Source of the DNA: Phenylobacterium sp.
GTDB taxonomy: Bacteria > Pseudomonadota > Alphaproteobacteria > Caulobacterales > Caulobacteraceae
Assembly: GCA_025350885.1 (NCBI GenBank)
Contig: JANXXA010000228.1
Span: 1-16,060, forward strand
DNA length: 16,060 nucleotides
Direction of reading: 5' to 3'
Positions 1-6,322 of this stretch are shown in pieces (the first letter of the stretch is position 1; every line of letters begins with the position of its first letter). Below the pieces are notes generated by a model. The model worked only from the letters and a program-made list of their open reading frames with translations. It made no database searches and was not told the DNA's origin. Made by a program: the position numbers and the translations under genes.

Positions 1-2
1 GC

Positions 3-452
3 GCCAACGACGTTCTGGTGGCCCGAAATTGGACCACCGCCAGTCTGGCGGAGATCGCCGCTGAGGTGGCCAGCCCACACGGCGACGCGGAGCGGTTCCG
101 GATCGAGGGCCCGGCGATCAGCCTGGCGCCGCAGACCGCCACGGCCATGGCGCTGGGCCTGCACGAATTGGCCACCAACGCCGCCAAATATGGCGCCCTA
201 TCGCGCCCCGAGGGTCGGGTAGACCTGACCTGGAAGGTTGAAGGGCAGGGCGCCGAGCGGCGGCTGCGACTGATCTGGCGCGAGACCGGCGGCCCGACCG
301 TTGTCCCGCCGACCGTCAAGGGCTTCGGCAGCCGGCTGATCGAGCGGGGCCTGGCCGGGGAGCTACGCGCCGTGGTGACAACCGATTATGCGCGCGATGG
401 CCTGGTGCTGACCCTGGTCGCCCCGTTGAGTGGGGCGGTGAGGGAAACCTAA
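3..452 (+). CDS. HWE-family sensor histidine kinase, C-terminal part (5' partial)
   Basis: This is the C-terminal half of a sensor kinase that autophosphorylates on His and passes the phosphate to a response regulator. The reading frame is open from base 3, so the start lies outside the window; the GTG at 18 is an internal codon. The visible 150 residues are the ATP-binding domain. The N-box reads HELATNAAKYGALS, the hallmark of the HWE/HisKA_2 group, preceded by an ARNW segment typical of the family. A later W-x-E-x-GGP motif and a GFGSRLIERGL glycine motif also fit. The phospho-accepting His and any PAS or GAF sensor part are missing. The gene ends at a TAA and faces the glsB-like gene, with a strong hairpin between them. 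Its partner regulator cannot be told from here. The family call is secure. Confidence 0.9.
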   Translation, partial: ANDVLVARNWTTASLAEIAAEVASPHGDAERFRIEGPAISLAPQTATAMALGLHELATNAAKYGALSRPEGRVDLTWKVEGQGAERRLRLIWRETGGPTVVPPTVKGFGSRLIERGLAGELRAVVTTDYARDGLVLTLVAPLSGAVRET

Positions 453-545
453 GCGGCCCCATCTTGAAGGTGCGCCCAAAGACCGCAAGCCTGGAGACCG
501 CGAGCAAACGCGAGAATTCCCAGGCGCCAGTGCGCCGCTCATGCG

Positions 546-577
546 ACATCGGCCGCCGGGGAGCCGGCGGCCGATGT
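546..577. terminator. Strong GC hairpin, candidate bidirectional terminator
   Basis: ACATCGGCCGCCGG (546-559) and CCGGCGGCCGATGT (564-577) form a perfect 14-bp inverted repeat around a 4-base loop (GGAG). It sits between two convergent genes, the kinase ending at 452 and the glsB-like gene ending at 645, which is where a shared terminator is expected. There is no T-run on either side, so it is not a textbook intrinsic terminator. It could instead protect 3' ends or act with Rho. Confidence 0.5.
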
Positions 578-603
578 GCAGGACTGGATCCTGGCCGAAA
601 TCC

Positions 604-621
604 TGGGCCTGGGCAGGCCCA
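604..621 (-). terminator. Short hairpin after the glsB-like gene
   Basis: TGGGCCT (604-610) and AGGCCCA (615-621) form a perfect 7-bp stem with a 4-base loop, 23 bases beyond the stop of the glsB-like gene. Read on the minus strand it is followed by a weak GGATTTC rather than a true T-tract. It may be a weak terminator for that gene, working with the larger hairpin further on. Confidence 0.3.
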
Positions 622-644
622 ACCTTACTCGGCCTCTAGACTCG

Positions 645-902
645 TCAGAGCGCGCGGCGACGGAAAACGGCGTGGTAGACGACCAGCACGATGACGGCGC
701 CGATGAAAGCCACGAAGATGCTGTAAAGATTGATACCCGTCGGCGCCGAATGGCCCAGGGCGTTGAAAATGAAGCCGCCGACCAAGGCGCCGACGATGCC
801 CAGAACAATATCCATCACCAAGCCAGACCCCGACTTGTTGACGACCTTGCTGCCGAGAAAGCCGGCGATCAGGCCGACGACGAGCCATGCGAGAATAGAC
901 AT
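645..902 (-). CDS. GlsB/YeaQ/YmgE family small membrane stress protein
   Basis: An 85-residue, very hydrophobic protein of the GlsB/YeaQ/YmgE family (also called transglycosylase-associated protein). Members sit in the inner membrane and are linked to general stress responses; their biochemical role is not established. Three membrane segments are visible: about residues 2-19, a glycine-rich one at about 28-50, and 58-78. A basic C-terminus (FRRR) suggests that end lies in the cytoplasm. Length and the repeated glycines (GLIAGFLGSK, GIVGALVGGF) match the family. The ATG is preceded by a GAGGG ribosome-binding site about 7 bases upstream. The gene is monocistronic, divergent from the HicB-like gene and convergent with the kinase. 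Confidence 0.9.
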   Translation of the reverse strand: MSILAWLVVGLIAGFLGSKVVNKSGSGLVMDIVLGIVGALVGGFIFNALGHSAPTGINLYSIFVAFIGAVIVLVVYHAVFRRRAL

Positions 903-1045
903 CTGTTAGCCCTCAAATTGCCGTTAGTGGCGCAGTTAGAAATCGCAAATCCGACGATTGTTCCCGCGGCACAGCTTGTTGTTGCGCAAAGATACACAAT
1001 CTGTGGAGCCCGCCCCGTTGTGGACCCCGTTTCGGATTGCATTTC

Positions 1046-1675
1046 ATGAGCCATATTCTCTTCGTCGCCCTGGTGACCGGCAACCACGAGGCGGGCTACC
1101 AGGCAAGTTTCCCGGACCTTCCGGACCTGCACGCGCAGGGCGGTGACCTTGGCGAACTGTTGGTCGCCGCGCGCCGCGCGGTGACCGATCACCTCGACGC
1201 CCTTGCCAACGCTGGCGAAGCCTGGCCCACGCCGACACCTCTGGAGGCTGTGCGACCGCAAGCTGGCTCCATGACCATCCCGGTTGATGTCACGGTCGAC
1301 GACACGCCGGTGCGGGTGAACATATCGCTGGGCGAGCGTCTGCTGCATCGGCTCGACGCCGCCGCCGAGGCGCGCGGCATGAGCCGGTCCGGCTTCATCG
1401 CCCAGTCGGTCCGCGTCAGCCTGGGCGAACGCAACCCCGGGCATGCCGATTTCGAGGCGACCGCGCGTCGGCTGCAGGAGGAGTTCGGCGCGCTGGGTCG
1501 CAGGATCACCGAAAGCCTGGGGCCGGAAAGCGCCTTCACCCGCCGGGTGAACGCCCTGGACGATCAGGTGTTCGACGGGGTCCGTCGCGCCGCCGAGAGC
1601 GTCTCGGCCGCGATGAGCCGGCGGCGGCGCACGAGCGCGCCCGACAGCGCCACGCACGACGCGCCGCAAGACTGA
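1046..1675 (+). CDS. HicB-like protein with N-terminal HicB fold and C-terminal ribbon-helix-helix, no adjacent HicA
   Basis: A 209-residue protein resembling HicB antitoxins. The N-terminus (SHILFVALVTGN, then GYQASFPDLPDLHAQGGDLGELLVAARRAV) follows the HicB partial-RNase-H-like pattern, in which the chain reads as a degraded substrate-mimic fold with a 'FPDLPG'-like turn. Around residues 90-126 (VRVNISLGERLLHRLDAAAEARGMSRSGFIAQSVR) it looks like a ribbon-helix-helix DNA-binding domain. The rest is a charged helical tail not typical of short HicB proteins. In a normal locus HicB neutralises the HicA mRNA interferase and represses the operon. No HicA-sized gene lies on either side, so this is an orphan regulator or a domesticated antitoxin. 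I chose the ATG at 1046; an in-frame TTG at 1037 has no better ribosome-binding site. It is probably cotranscribed with the DUF4112 gene 30 bases downstream. Confidence 0.75.
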   Translation: MSHILFVALVTGNHEAGYQASFPDLPDLHAQGGDLGELLVAARRAVTDHLDALANAGEAWPTPTPLEAVRPQAGSMTIPVDVTVDDTPVRVNISLGERLLHRLDAAAEARGMSRSGFIAQSVRVSLGERNPGHADFEATARRLQEEFGALGRRITESLGPESAFTRRVNALDDQVFDGVRRAAESVSAAMSRRRRTSAPDSATHDAPQD

Positions 1676-1705
1676 CCCGCCAAAGCTTTGCCCGGAGATC
1701 ACCTC

Positions 1706-2107
1706 ATGCCTAGATCCGACGCCGAACTCGTCGCCATCGGCGACAGCGTGGCCCTGGTGGGCCGACTTTCCGACAGCCTGATTCGGGTCGGATCGTTCAA
1801 CCTGGGGGTCGACGCGATGCTGAGCTGGATCCCCGGGGTGGGCGAGCTCTACAGTACGCTGGCGGGCGGCTTCATCGTCGTGCAGGGCGCTCGCGCCGGT
1901 GTTCCGGCCTCCGTGCTGATCGCCGCCACCGGGCTGCTGTTCGTCCGCACGATCACTAGCGCGGTCCCGATCGCCGGCGTTGTGTTCGCCGATATGTTCA
2001 CCGCCCACCGGTGGGCCTCGGCGATGGTGGTGCGGGCCATCGAACGGAGGCGCGGCCTGGCCTCGGCCGTCGATGTCCCTTCGCGTTGGGCGACGGCCGC
2101 GGTCTGA
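1706..2107 (+). CDS. DUF4112 domain membrane protein
   Basis: A 133-residue protein matching the DUF4112 pattern: an early Asp-rich stretch, then a 'IPGVGE' turn (family form IPGvGD), a hydrophobic helix at about residues 48-80, and a second 'VPIAG' turn followed by an amphipathic helix with F-x-A-H-R-W. Two hydrophobic segments suggest an inner-membrane protein. The family has no known function. The ATG has a GGAG ribosome-binding site 9 bases upstream, better than the earlier in-frame TTG at 1688. It sits 30 bases after the HicB-like gene and is probably in the same transcript. Confidence 0.75.
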   Translation: MPRSDAELVAIGDSVALVGRLSDSLIRVGSFNLGVDAMLSWIPGVGELYSTLAGGFIVVQGARAGVPASVLIAATGLLFVRTITSAVPIAGVVFADMFTAHRWASAMVVRAIERRRGLASAVDVPSRWATAAV

Positions 2108-2167
2108 GCGCGCATTGCCGACGCGCCTGCGTTGACGCCGGCGTCGGGAGGCGACCCTATTGGCCTG

Positions 2168-2986
2168 ATGACCAGCCCCGATCCCTATTCCCGTCCCCTG
2201 GCCCTGATTACCGGAGCGTCGGCGGGGATTGGGGCTGCCTTCGCGCGGGCCTATGCGGCGCGCGGCTACGACGTGGCGCTGGTGGCGCGGCGGGCTGATC
2301 GGCTCGAGGCGCTGGCCGCCGAACTGGCTGCCGCCCACGGGATCGAAGCTTTCGCCATCCCCGCCGATCTCGCGCAGTATGAGGCCCATGTCGGTGTGCT
2401 GAGCGTCGTGGCCGACCGCGGGCGGACTGTGGACGCGCTGGTCAATAACGCCGGGTTCTCCATAGCGCAGAGTTTCACGGGCGTGCCCTGGGCGCGCCAG
2501 CGGGATTTCCTGATGACCCTGGTGGTCAATGCCTGCGGCCTGGCGCATGGCGCGATCCCCGGGATGGTGGCGCGCGGGCGCGGCGCGATCATCAACGTCG
2601 GGTCGATGGCGGCCTTCGCGCCGGGGGTGGCCGGCCACTCGCTCTATCCGGGAGCCAAGAGCCTGATGGTCAGCTTCAGCCAGTCCCTGGCGGCGGAGCT
2701 GAAGACCAGCGGGATCAAGGTGACGGTGACCTGTCCGGGCTTCACGCTCACCGAATTCGCCCTGGCCAACGGCACCAAGGCGGTGATGGACGAGGCGCCG
2801 CGGCGGTTCTTTCAGACCGCCGAGCAGGTGGTGGCCCAGACCCTGGCGGCCAATGACCGGGGCCAGGTCGTGGTGATCCCGGGCGCGCACAACCGGATCG
2901 CCGCGGCGGTGCTGCGGCACATGCCCCGGGCGCTGCTGATCCCGATCCTGAACCGGGCGTCGGCGAAGTATCATCTGCCGACATAG
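2168..2986 (+). CDS. Short-chain dehydrogenase/reductase (SDR), NAD(P)-dependent
   Basis: A 272-residue classical SDR that should oxidise or reduce a hydroxyl/keto group using NAD(P)H in the cytoplasm. The cofactor motif TGASAGIG is at residues 15-22, NNAG at 93-96, and the catalytic set is N121, S146, Y160 and K164 (Y-x-x-x-K reads YPGAK). A basic residue pair (R41, R42) after the second beta strand favours NADP(H). The tail (CPGFTLTEFA) is the usual region after the active site. The substrate cannot be read from sequence; the closest type is the DltE/YqjQ-like group of broadly annotated SDRs. I chose the ATG at 2168; a TTG at 2132 would add 12 unconvincing residues. A GGGAGG lies 15 bases upstream, which is rather far. 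The gene stands between the DUF4112 gene and the toxin-antitoxin promoter. Confidence 0.9.
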   Translation: MTSPDPYSRPLALITGASAGIGAAFARAYAARGYDVALVARRADRLEALAAELAAAHGIEAFAIPADLAQYEAHVGVLSVVADRGRTVDALVNNAGFSIAQSFTGVPWARQRDFLMTLVVNACGLAHGAIPGMVARGRGAIINVGSMAAFAPGVAGHSLYPGAKSLMVSFSQSLAAELKTSGIKVTVTCPGFTLTEFALANGTKAVMDEAPRRFFQTAEQVVAQTLAANDRGQVVVIPGAHNRIAAAVLRHMPRALLIPILNRASAKYHLPT

Positions 2987-2987
2987 T

Positions 2988-3016
2988 TTGTAGGGCCCGC
3001 GCCAGTGATGTACTAA
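2988..3016 (+). promoter_or_regulatory. Candidate promoter of the toxin-antitoxin operon
   Basis: TTGTAG (2988-2993) and TACTAA (3011-3016) are separated by exactly 17 bases and resemble -35 and -10 boxes of the housekeeping sigma factor. The -10 box is the left half of the palindrome at 3011-3027, so a bound repressor would block RNA polymerase. It lies in the 63-base gap before the antitoxin gene. Inferred from sequence only. Confidence 0.5.
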
Positions 3017-3027
3017 CGACGTTAGTA
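3011..3027. promoter_or_regulatory. Palindromic operator of the toxin-antitoxin operon
   Basis: TACTAACGACGTTAGTA is a perfect 8-bp inverted repeat around one central base, 22 bases before the antitoxin ATG and covering the candidate -10 box. Ribbon-helix-helix antitoxins autorepress by binding such short palindromes as dimers, alone or with the toxin. An AT-rich palindrome is conspicuous against the GC-rich surroundings. Confidence 0.7.
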
Positions 3028-3049
3028 TCAAAGGGGCCTGGAGGCGAAG

Positions 3050-3328
3050 ATGGCGAAGGCAGCAGTCTTCACGATGAAGCTTGAATCCGAGCTGCGCGAT
3101 GAATTTGTGGCGGCCAGCGAGGCCGTCCATCGCCCGGCGTCTCAGGTGGTCCGCGAACTGATGCGCGAGTTCGTCGAGCGACAGCGTGCTGAGCGTGACT
3201 ACGACGCCTTCGTGCGAGGTAAGGTGGCGGCCGCCCGGTCCTCGATGCGTTCGGGCGACGGCCTGTCCAATGAAGACGTGGAAATTGAGTTCGCCGCGCG
3301 CCGGCTCAAGGCAGCCCACCTGGCGTGA
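3050..3328 (+). CDS. Type II antitoxin, ribbon-helix-helix (RelB/ParD-like)
   Basis: A 92-residue antitoxin that should bind and neutralise the toxin encoded immediately downstream and repress its own promoter. The N-terminus (AVFTMKLESELRDEFVAASEAVHRPASQVVRELMREFVERQ, residues 5-45 in pieces) has the beta strand, helix, turn and helix pattern of a ribbon-helix-helix DNA-binding domain. The charged C-terminal part (residues 46-92) is the likely toxin-wrapping tail. The ATG has a GGAGG site 5 bases upstream. The stop codon overlaps the toxin start by 4 bases (GTGA), typical of translational coupling. The palindromic operator lies just upstream. The exact subfamily (ParD, RelB or another) is uncertain; its role as antitoxin rests on domain and context together. 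Confidence 0.85.
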   Translation: MAKAAVFTMKLESELRDEFVAASEAVHRPASQVVRELMREFVERQRAERDYDAFVRGKVAAARSSMRSGDGLSNEDVEIEFAARRLKAAHLA

Positions 3329-3621
3329 CGGTCATCTGGACGCCGGAAGCGCGACAGGACCGCGCCGACATCTGGGATCGCATCTTCGAGGGCAGTCCGA
3401 ACGCTGCGGCTCGAATGGACAGGCTTTTCAGCGATGCGGCGCGGAGCCTCGGCGAATTCCCGATGCGTGGCCGAGTTGGAAGAGTCTCTGGAACGCGCGA
3501 ACTGGTTCCACATTCGAGCTACCGACTGGTCTACGAGATCGATGGCGATACGGTCTGGGTGCTGGCGATCCTTCATACGGCGCGCGCGTGGCCGCCCAGG
3601 CGCGACCAAGCAGGCGGCTGA
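3325..3621 (+). CDS. Type II toxin, RelE/ParE family
   Basis: A 98-residue toxin of the RelE/ParE superfamily. It opens with the usual VIWTPEARQDRADIWDRI helix-rich start, then has 'FPMRGRVGR', a conserved Arg in 'GTREL', the strand 'YRLVYEIDGDTVWVLAILH' and the closing 'HTARAWP'. That H-x-x-R-x-W-P ending is the family signature. ParE members poison DNA gyrase and RelE members cut mRNA on the ribosome; the sequence does not settle which applies here, though the sequence style is closer to ParE. The start is a GTG overlapping the antitoxin stop. No truncation or frameshift is apparent, so the pair looks intact. The GMC oxidoreductase gene starts 18 bases after its stop. Confidence 0.88.
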   Translation: MTVIWTPEARQDRADIWDRIFEGSPNAAARMDRLFSDAARSLGEFPMRGRVGRVSGTRELVPHSSYRLVYEIDGDTVWVLAILHTARAWPPRRDQAGG

Positions 3622-3639
3622 GCAGGTGGAGAGGTAGGC

Positions 3640-5274
3640 ATGGCGCATTTCGACGTGGTGATCATCGGTTCGGGCGCGGGTGGCGGGACGCTGGCGCAGC
3701 GACTGGCCGCGTCGGGCAAGTCGATCCTGATCCTGGAGCGCGGGGAGCAGCTGCCGCGCGAGGCGCAGAACTGGAGCGCCAAGGCGGTGTTCGTCGAGCA
3801 CCGCTACCGCACCCAGGAACAATGGTACGACAAGGCCGGCAAACCCTTCCGTCCGAACACCCACTATTGGGTCGGCGGCAATACCACCTTTTATGGCGCG
3901 GCGCTGATGCGGCTGCGCGGGCGCGACTTCGGCGAGGTGCAGCATGCCGGCGGGGTTTCGCCGGCCTGGCCGCTCAGCCTGACCGACATGGCGCCCTACT
4001 ATGCCGAGGCCGAGACACTTTGGCGGGTGCACGGGAACCGCGGCGACGACCCGACGGAAGAGGGGACGGAAGGCGCGTATGCCTACGCCGCCGTGCATGA
4101 TGACCCGGGGATCGCACGGCTTCGCGAGCACTGGAAGACGCAAGGCTGGACGCCGTTCTCCCTGCCGCTGGGGATCAACCTCGACCAGGCCCATCCGGTA
4201 ACCTCGGCCTGCATCCGGTGCAAGACCTGCGGTGGCTATCCCTGTCTGCTGAAGGCCAAGTCCGACGCCCGCACGATCGCAATTGAGCCCCTGATGGACC
4301 TGCCGAACGTCACGCTGCTGACCGGGCGCAAGGTGACGCGGCTGGAGACCGACCCGTCGGGCCGCACGGTGAGCGAGGTGGTCTGTCAGACCGAACAGGG
4401 CGAGGAGCGCTGGACCGGCGATATCGTGGTGCTGGCGGCCGGCGCGGCCAATTCGGCCGCCGTGCTGCTGGCCTCGGCCAATGCGGCCCATCCGGCGGGC
4501 CTGGCCAACGGGTCCGATCAGGTCGGCCGCAACTACATGTTCCACACGCTGACGGCCATGGTCTCGCTGACCGCGGCGCATGTGGACGTGAGCTTCCCCA
4601 AGACGCTGGCCTGCAACGATTTCTACTGGGGCGACCCCGACGGCAGTTACGACAAGCCCATGGGCCACATCCAGCTCTTGGAATACATGTCCGGCCAGAC
4701 GCTGGAGGGCCAGGTCTCCGACTGGTTGCCGCCCGGCCTGGTTCCCGACGTGATCTCCGAGGGGATCGCCGAGCGGATGCTGTCGATGCTGGTGATCTCC
4801 GAGGACCTGCCGTTGCCGGGCAACCGGGTGCGGGTGACCCCCGACGGGCGGATCAACCTCGACTACACCTACAACAACCTGGAGGGCCACGAGCGGCTGG
4901 TGAAGCGGCTGCACGCCTCGCTGGACGGCTTCGTCGATCACGCCCATCCGATCAGCCAGCATCATTTCGAGATGGAAAGTCTGTTGCCGCTCTACGGCAC
5001 GGCGCACCAGGCCGGCACGATCCGCTTCGGCGCCGATCCGGGAGGTTCCGTGCTGGATCCCTGGTGCAAGGCCCACGACCTGGACAACCTCTACGTGGTC
5101 GACACCAGTTTCTTCCCGTCGATCGCCGCGGTGAACCCGACCCTGACGACGGTGGCCAATGCGCTCAGGGTCGGCGACCACCTGCTGGAGCGGCTGGGCG
5201 GATCGGTGACCGCGCCAACCGCCGCCGCCGTCGCCAGGCCGGCCGGCCATCGAAGCGGCGAAGCGCTGTCCTGA
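3640..5274 (+). CDS. GMC family FAD-dependent oxidoreductase with four-cysteine cluster
   Basis: A 544-residue flavoprotein of the glucose-methanol-choline family, which oxidises alcohol groups. The FAD-binding start is IIGSGAGGG (residues 8-16) with the acidic end of the second strand at LERG (32-35). A second FAD-contact region GGNTTFYGAA is at 79-88. The GMC C-terminal domain holds the catalytic His in AHQAGT (H456) and Asn in NPTLT (N499). An insertion at 191-202 reads CIRCKTCGGYPC, giving C-x2-C-x2-C-x4-C (C191, C194, C197, C202), followed by 'KSDA'; I recall related cysteine motifs in a subset of bacterial GMC proteins, but not in choline dehydrogenases. No signal peptide or membrane segment is seen, so it is probably cytoplasmic. 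Residues 521-544 are a low-complexity Ala-rich tail. A GGAGAGG site precedes the ATG. The substrate is unknown. It follows the toxin gene by 18 bases. Confidence 0.9.
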   Translation: MAHFDVVIIGSGAGGGTLAQRLAASGKSILILERGEQLPREAQNWSAKAVFVEHRYRTQEQWYDKAGKPFRPNTHYWVGGNTTFYGAALMRLRGRDFGEVQHAGGVSPAWPLSLTDMAPYYAEAETLWRVHGNRGDDPTEEGTEGAYAYAAVHDDPGIARLREHWKTQGWTPFSLPLGINLDQAHPVTSACIRCKTCGGYPCLLKAKSDARTIAIEPLMDLPNVTLLTGRKVTRLETDPSGRTVSEVVCQTEQGEERWTGDIVVLAAGAANSAAVLLASANAAHPAGLANGSDQVGRNYMFHTLTAMVSLTAAHVDVSFPKTLACNDFYWGDPDGSYDKPMGHIQLLEYMSGQTLEGQVSDWLPPGLVPDVISEGIAERMLSMLVISEDLPLPGNRVRVTPDGRINLDYTYNNLEGHERLVKRLHASLDGFVDHAHPISQHHFEMESLLPLYGTAHQAGTIRFGADPGGSVLDPWCKAHDLDNLYVVDTSFFPSIAAVNPTLTTVANALRVGDHLLERLGGSVTAPTAAAVARPAGHRSGEALS

Positions 5275-5389
5275 CCGGCCCCGGCGGTCGGGGGTCGCGC
5301 CGCGGGCGACGGTTGGAGGCGCGTTAACTCAGAAGCAAGCGCCAGCGCGCAAGACTGTGGATGAAGCTGCTTGACCTTATGGATTATTT

Positions 5390-6322
5390 ATGTCCGCTCC
5401 AGCCAACCGGTCCGACGGAATTCCGCGCCAGCAACGGCTCAGGATCAGCGACGACGCCGCCGAGGCGCCAAGCCGTGACGTTACCTGGGATGTCCTGTCG
5501 GAGAAGATCAAGGATCTGATCATACTGGCCGACGCGACGGGCGCGATCATCTACGCCTCTCCGGCCTGCCGGGCCTTGGGCTACCAGCAGCACGAACTGA
5601 TCGGCAAGACGGCCGCCGACTTCACCCACCCCGATGATCTCGAGCACATGGAAGCCAATGGACGTGCGCTGTTCAACGGCGACGTTTCCGACGAACCGCC
5701 GGATCGCGAGCATCGGATCCGCTGCAAGGACGGCTCGTGGGTCTGGCTGGAGGGCAATCCCAGCCTGATCCATGGCGCCGACGGCCAGCCGATCGCCCTG
5801 CTCAACGTCTTTCGAGACGTGACCCACAACCGGATGATCCGCGATGCGCTATGGGAACAGACTCGGCGCGCCTCGATGGCCGAAGCGATCGCCGGCGTCG
5901 GCTATTGGCGGCTCGACGCCCTGACCCAGGAGATCTCCTGGTCGGACCAGATGTTCCGCATTTATGGACTGGAGCCGGGATGCGAGCCGGCGCTGGACGC
6001 GGCGATGGCGATGACTCATCCCGACGACGACAAGGAAGCCAATGCCCGGCTTGAGACCGCGCTGGCCACCGGCGAGGCCTGGTCCGGGGTCCTGACGCGA
6101 ATTGTCCACCCCGACGGGGAGACCCGCCTGCTGAGCGGCAGCGCCGTGTGCGAGTGTGATCGCACCGGACGGATCACCGCGCTGTTCGGCACGGTGATGG
6201 ATGTGACCGAGCAGAGGTCCGTCCAGCCGGTGATCGAGGCCAGCGAGCCATTCAATCGGCTGCAGACCGACCACGCCGCTGGCGCGCTACCCGAAGAGGT
6301 CAAGATCCATGCCGCCCTATGA
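5390..6322 (+). CDS. Double PAS domain sensor protein without output domain
   Basis: A 310-residue soluble protein with two PAS domains of the PAS_3 fold and nothing else recognisable. PAS1 covers about residues 33-147 and PAS2 about 163-273. Each ends in the typical closing motif: 'DGSWVWLEGNPSLIHGADGQPIALLNVFRDVT' in pieces for PAS1, and 'GTVMDVTEQR' for PAS2. Both hold the HPDD turn (THPDDLEHM, THPDDDKEA). PAS domains bind small ligands or cofactors or mediate protein contacts. In most proteins of this type a histidine kinase or cyclase would follow PAS2, but the chain ends 37 residues later in a short helical tail. No frameshifted kinase lies downstream; the next gene, a receiver protein, overlaps its last 14 bases. 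The 115-base gap upstream should hold its promoter. The ATG has only a weak ribosome-binding site (GGAT). Confidence 0.88.
   Translation: MSAPANRSDGIPRQQRLRISDDAAEAPSRDVTWDVLSEKIKDLIILADATGAIIYASPACRALGYQQHELIGKTAADFTHPDDLEHMEANGRALFNGDVSDEPPDREHRIRCKDGSWVWLEGNPSLIHGADGQPIALLNVFRDVTHNRMIRDALWEQTRRASMAEAIAGVGYWRLDALTQEISWSDQMFRIYGLEPGCEPALDAAMAMTHPDDDKEANARLETALATGEAWSGVLTRIVHPDGETRLLSGSAVCECDRTGRITALFGTVMDVTEQRSVQPVIEASEPFNRLQTDHAAGALPEEVKIHAAL

Noticed and set aside
576..1049. 157-codon plus-strand open frame
   Set aside because: It lies antisense to the glsB-like gene, which has a ribosome-binding site and family motifs; the plus-strand product is unlike any known protein pattern.
869..3319. 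816-codon open frame on the minus strand
   Set aside because: It covers the HicB-like, DUF4112, SDR and antitoxin genes in antisense. Its product is Arg/His/Gly-rich with no domain pattern, the usual effect of GC-rich codon bias.
3050..3621. Defence-island reading of the toxin-antitoxin pair
   Set aside because: No restriction, abortive infection, CRISPR or recombinase gene is nearby and base composition does not change, so nothing supports a defence island.
3199..5250. 683-codon open frame on the minus strand
   Set aside because: It is antisense to the toxin and GMC oxidoreductase, both of which have clear family motifs. The translated product is low-complexity and shows no domain.
5324..5340. 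Possible CtrA site before the double-PAS gene (TTAACTCAGAAGCAA)
   Set aside because: Only the first TTAA half fits; the second half reads GCAA at the required spacing.
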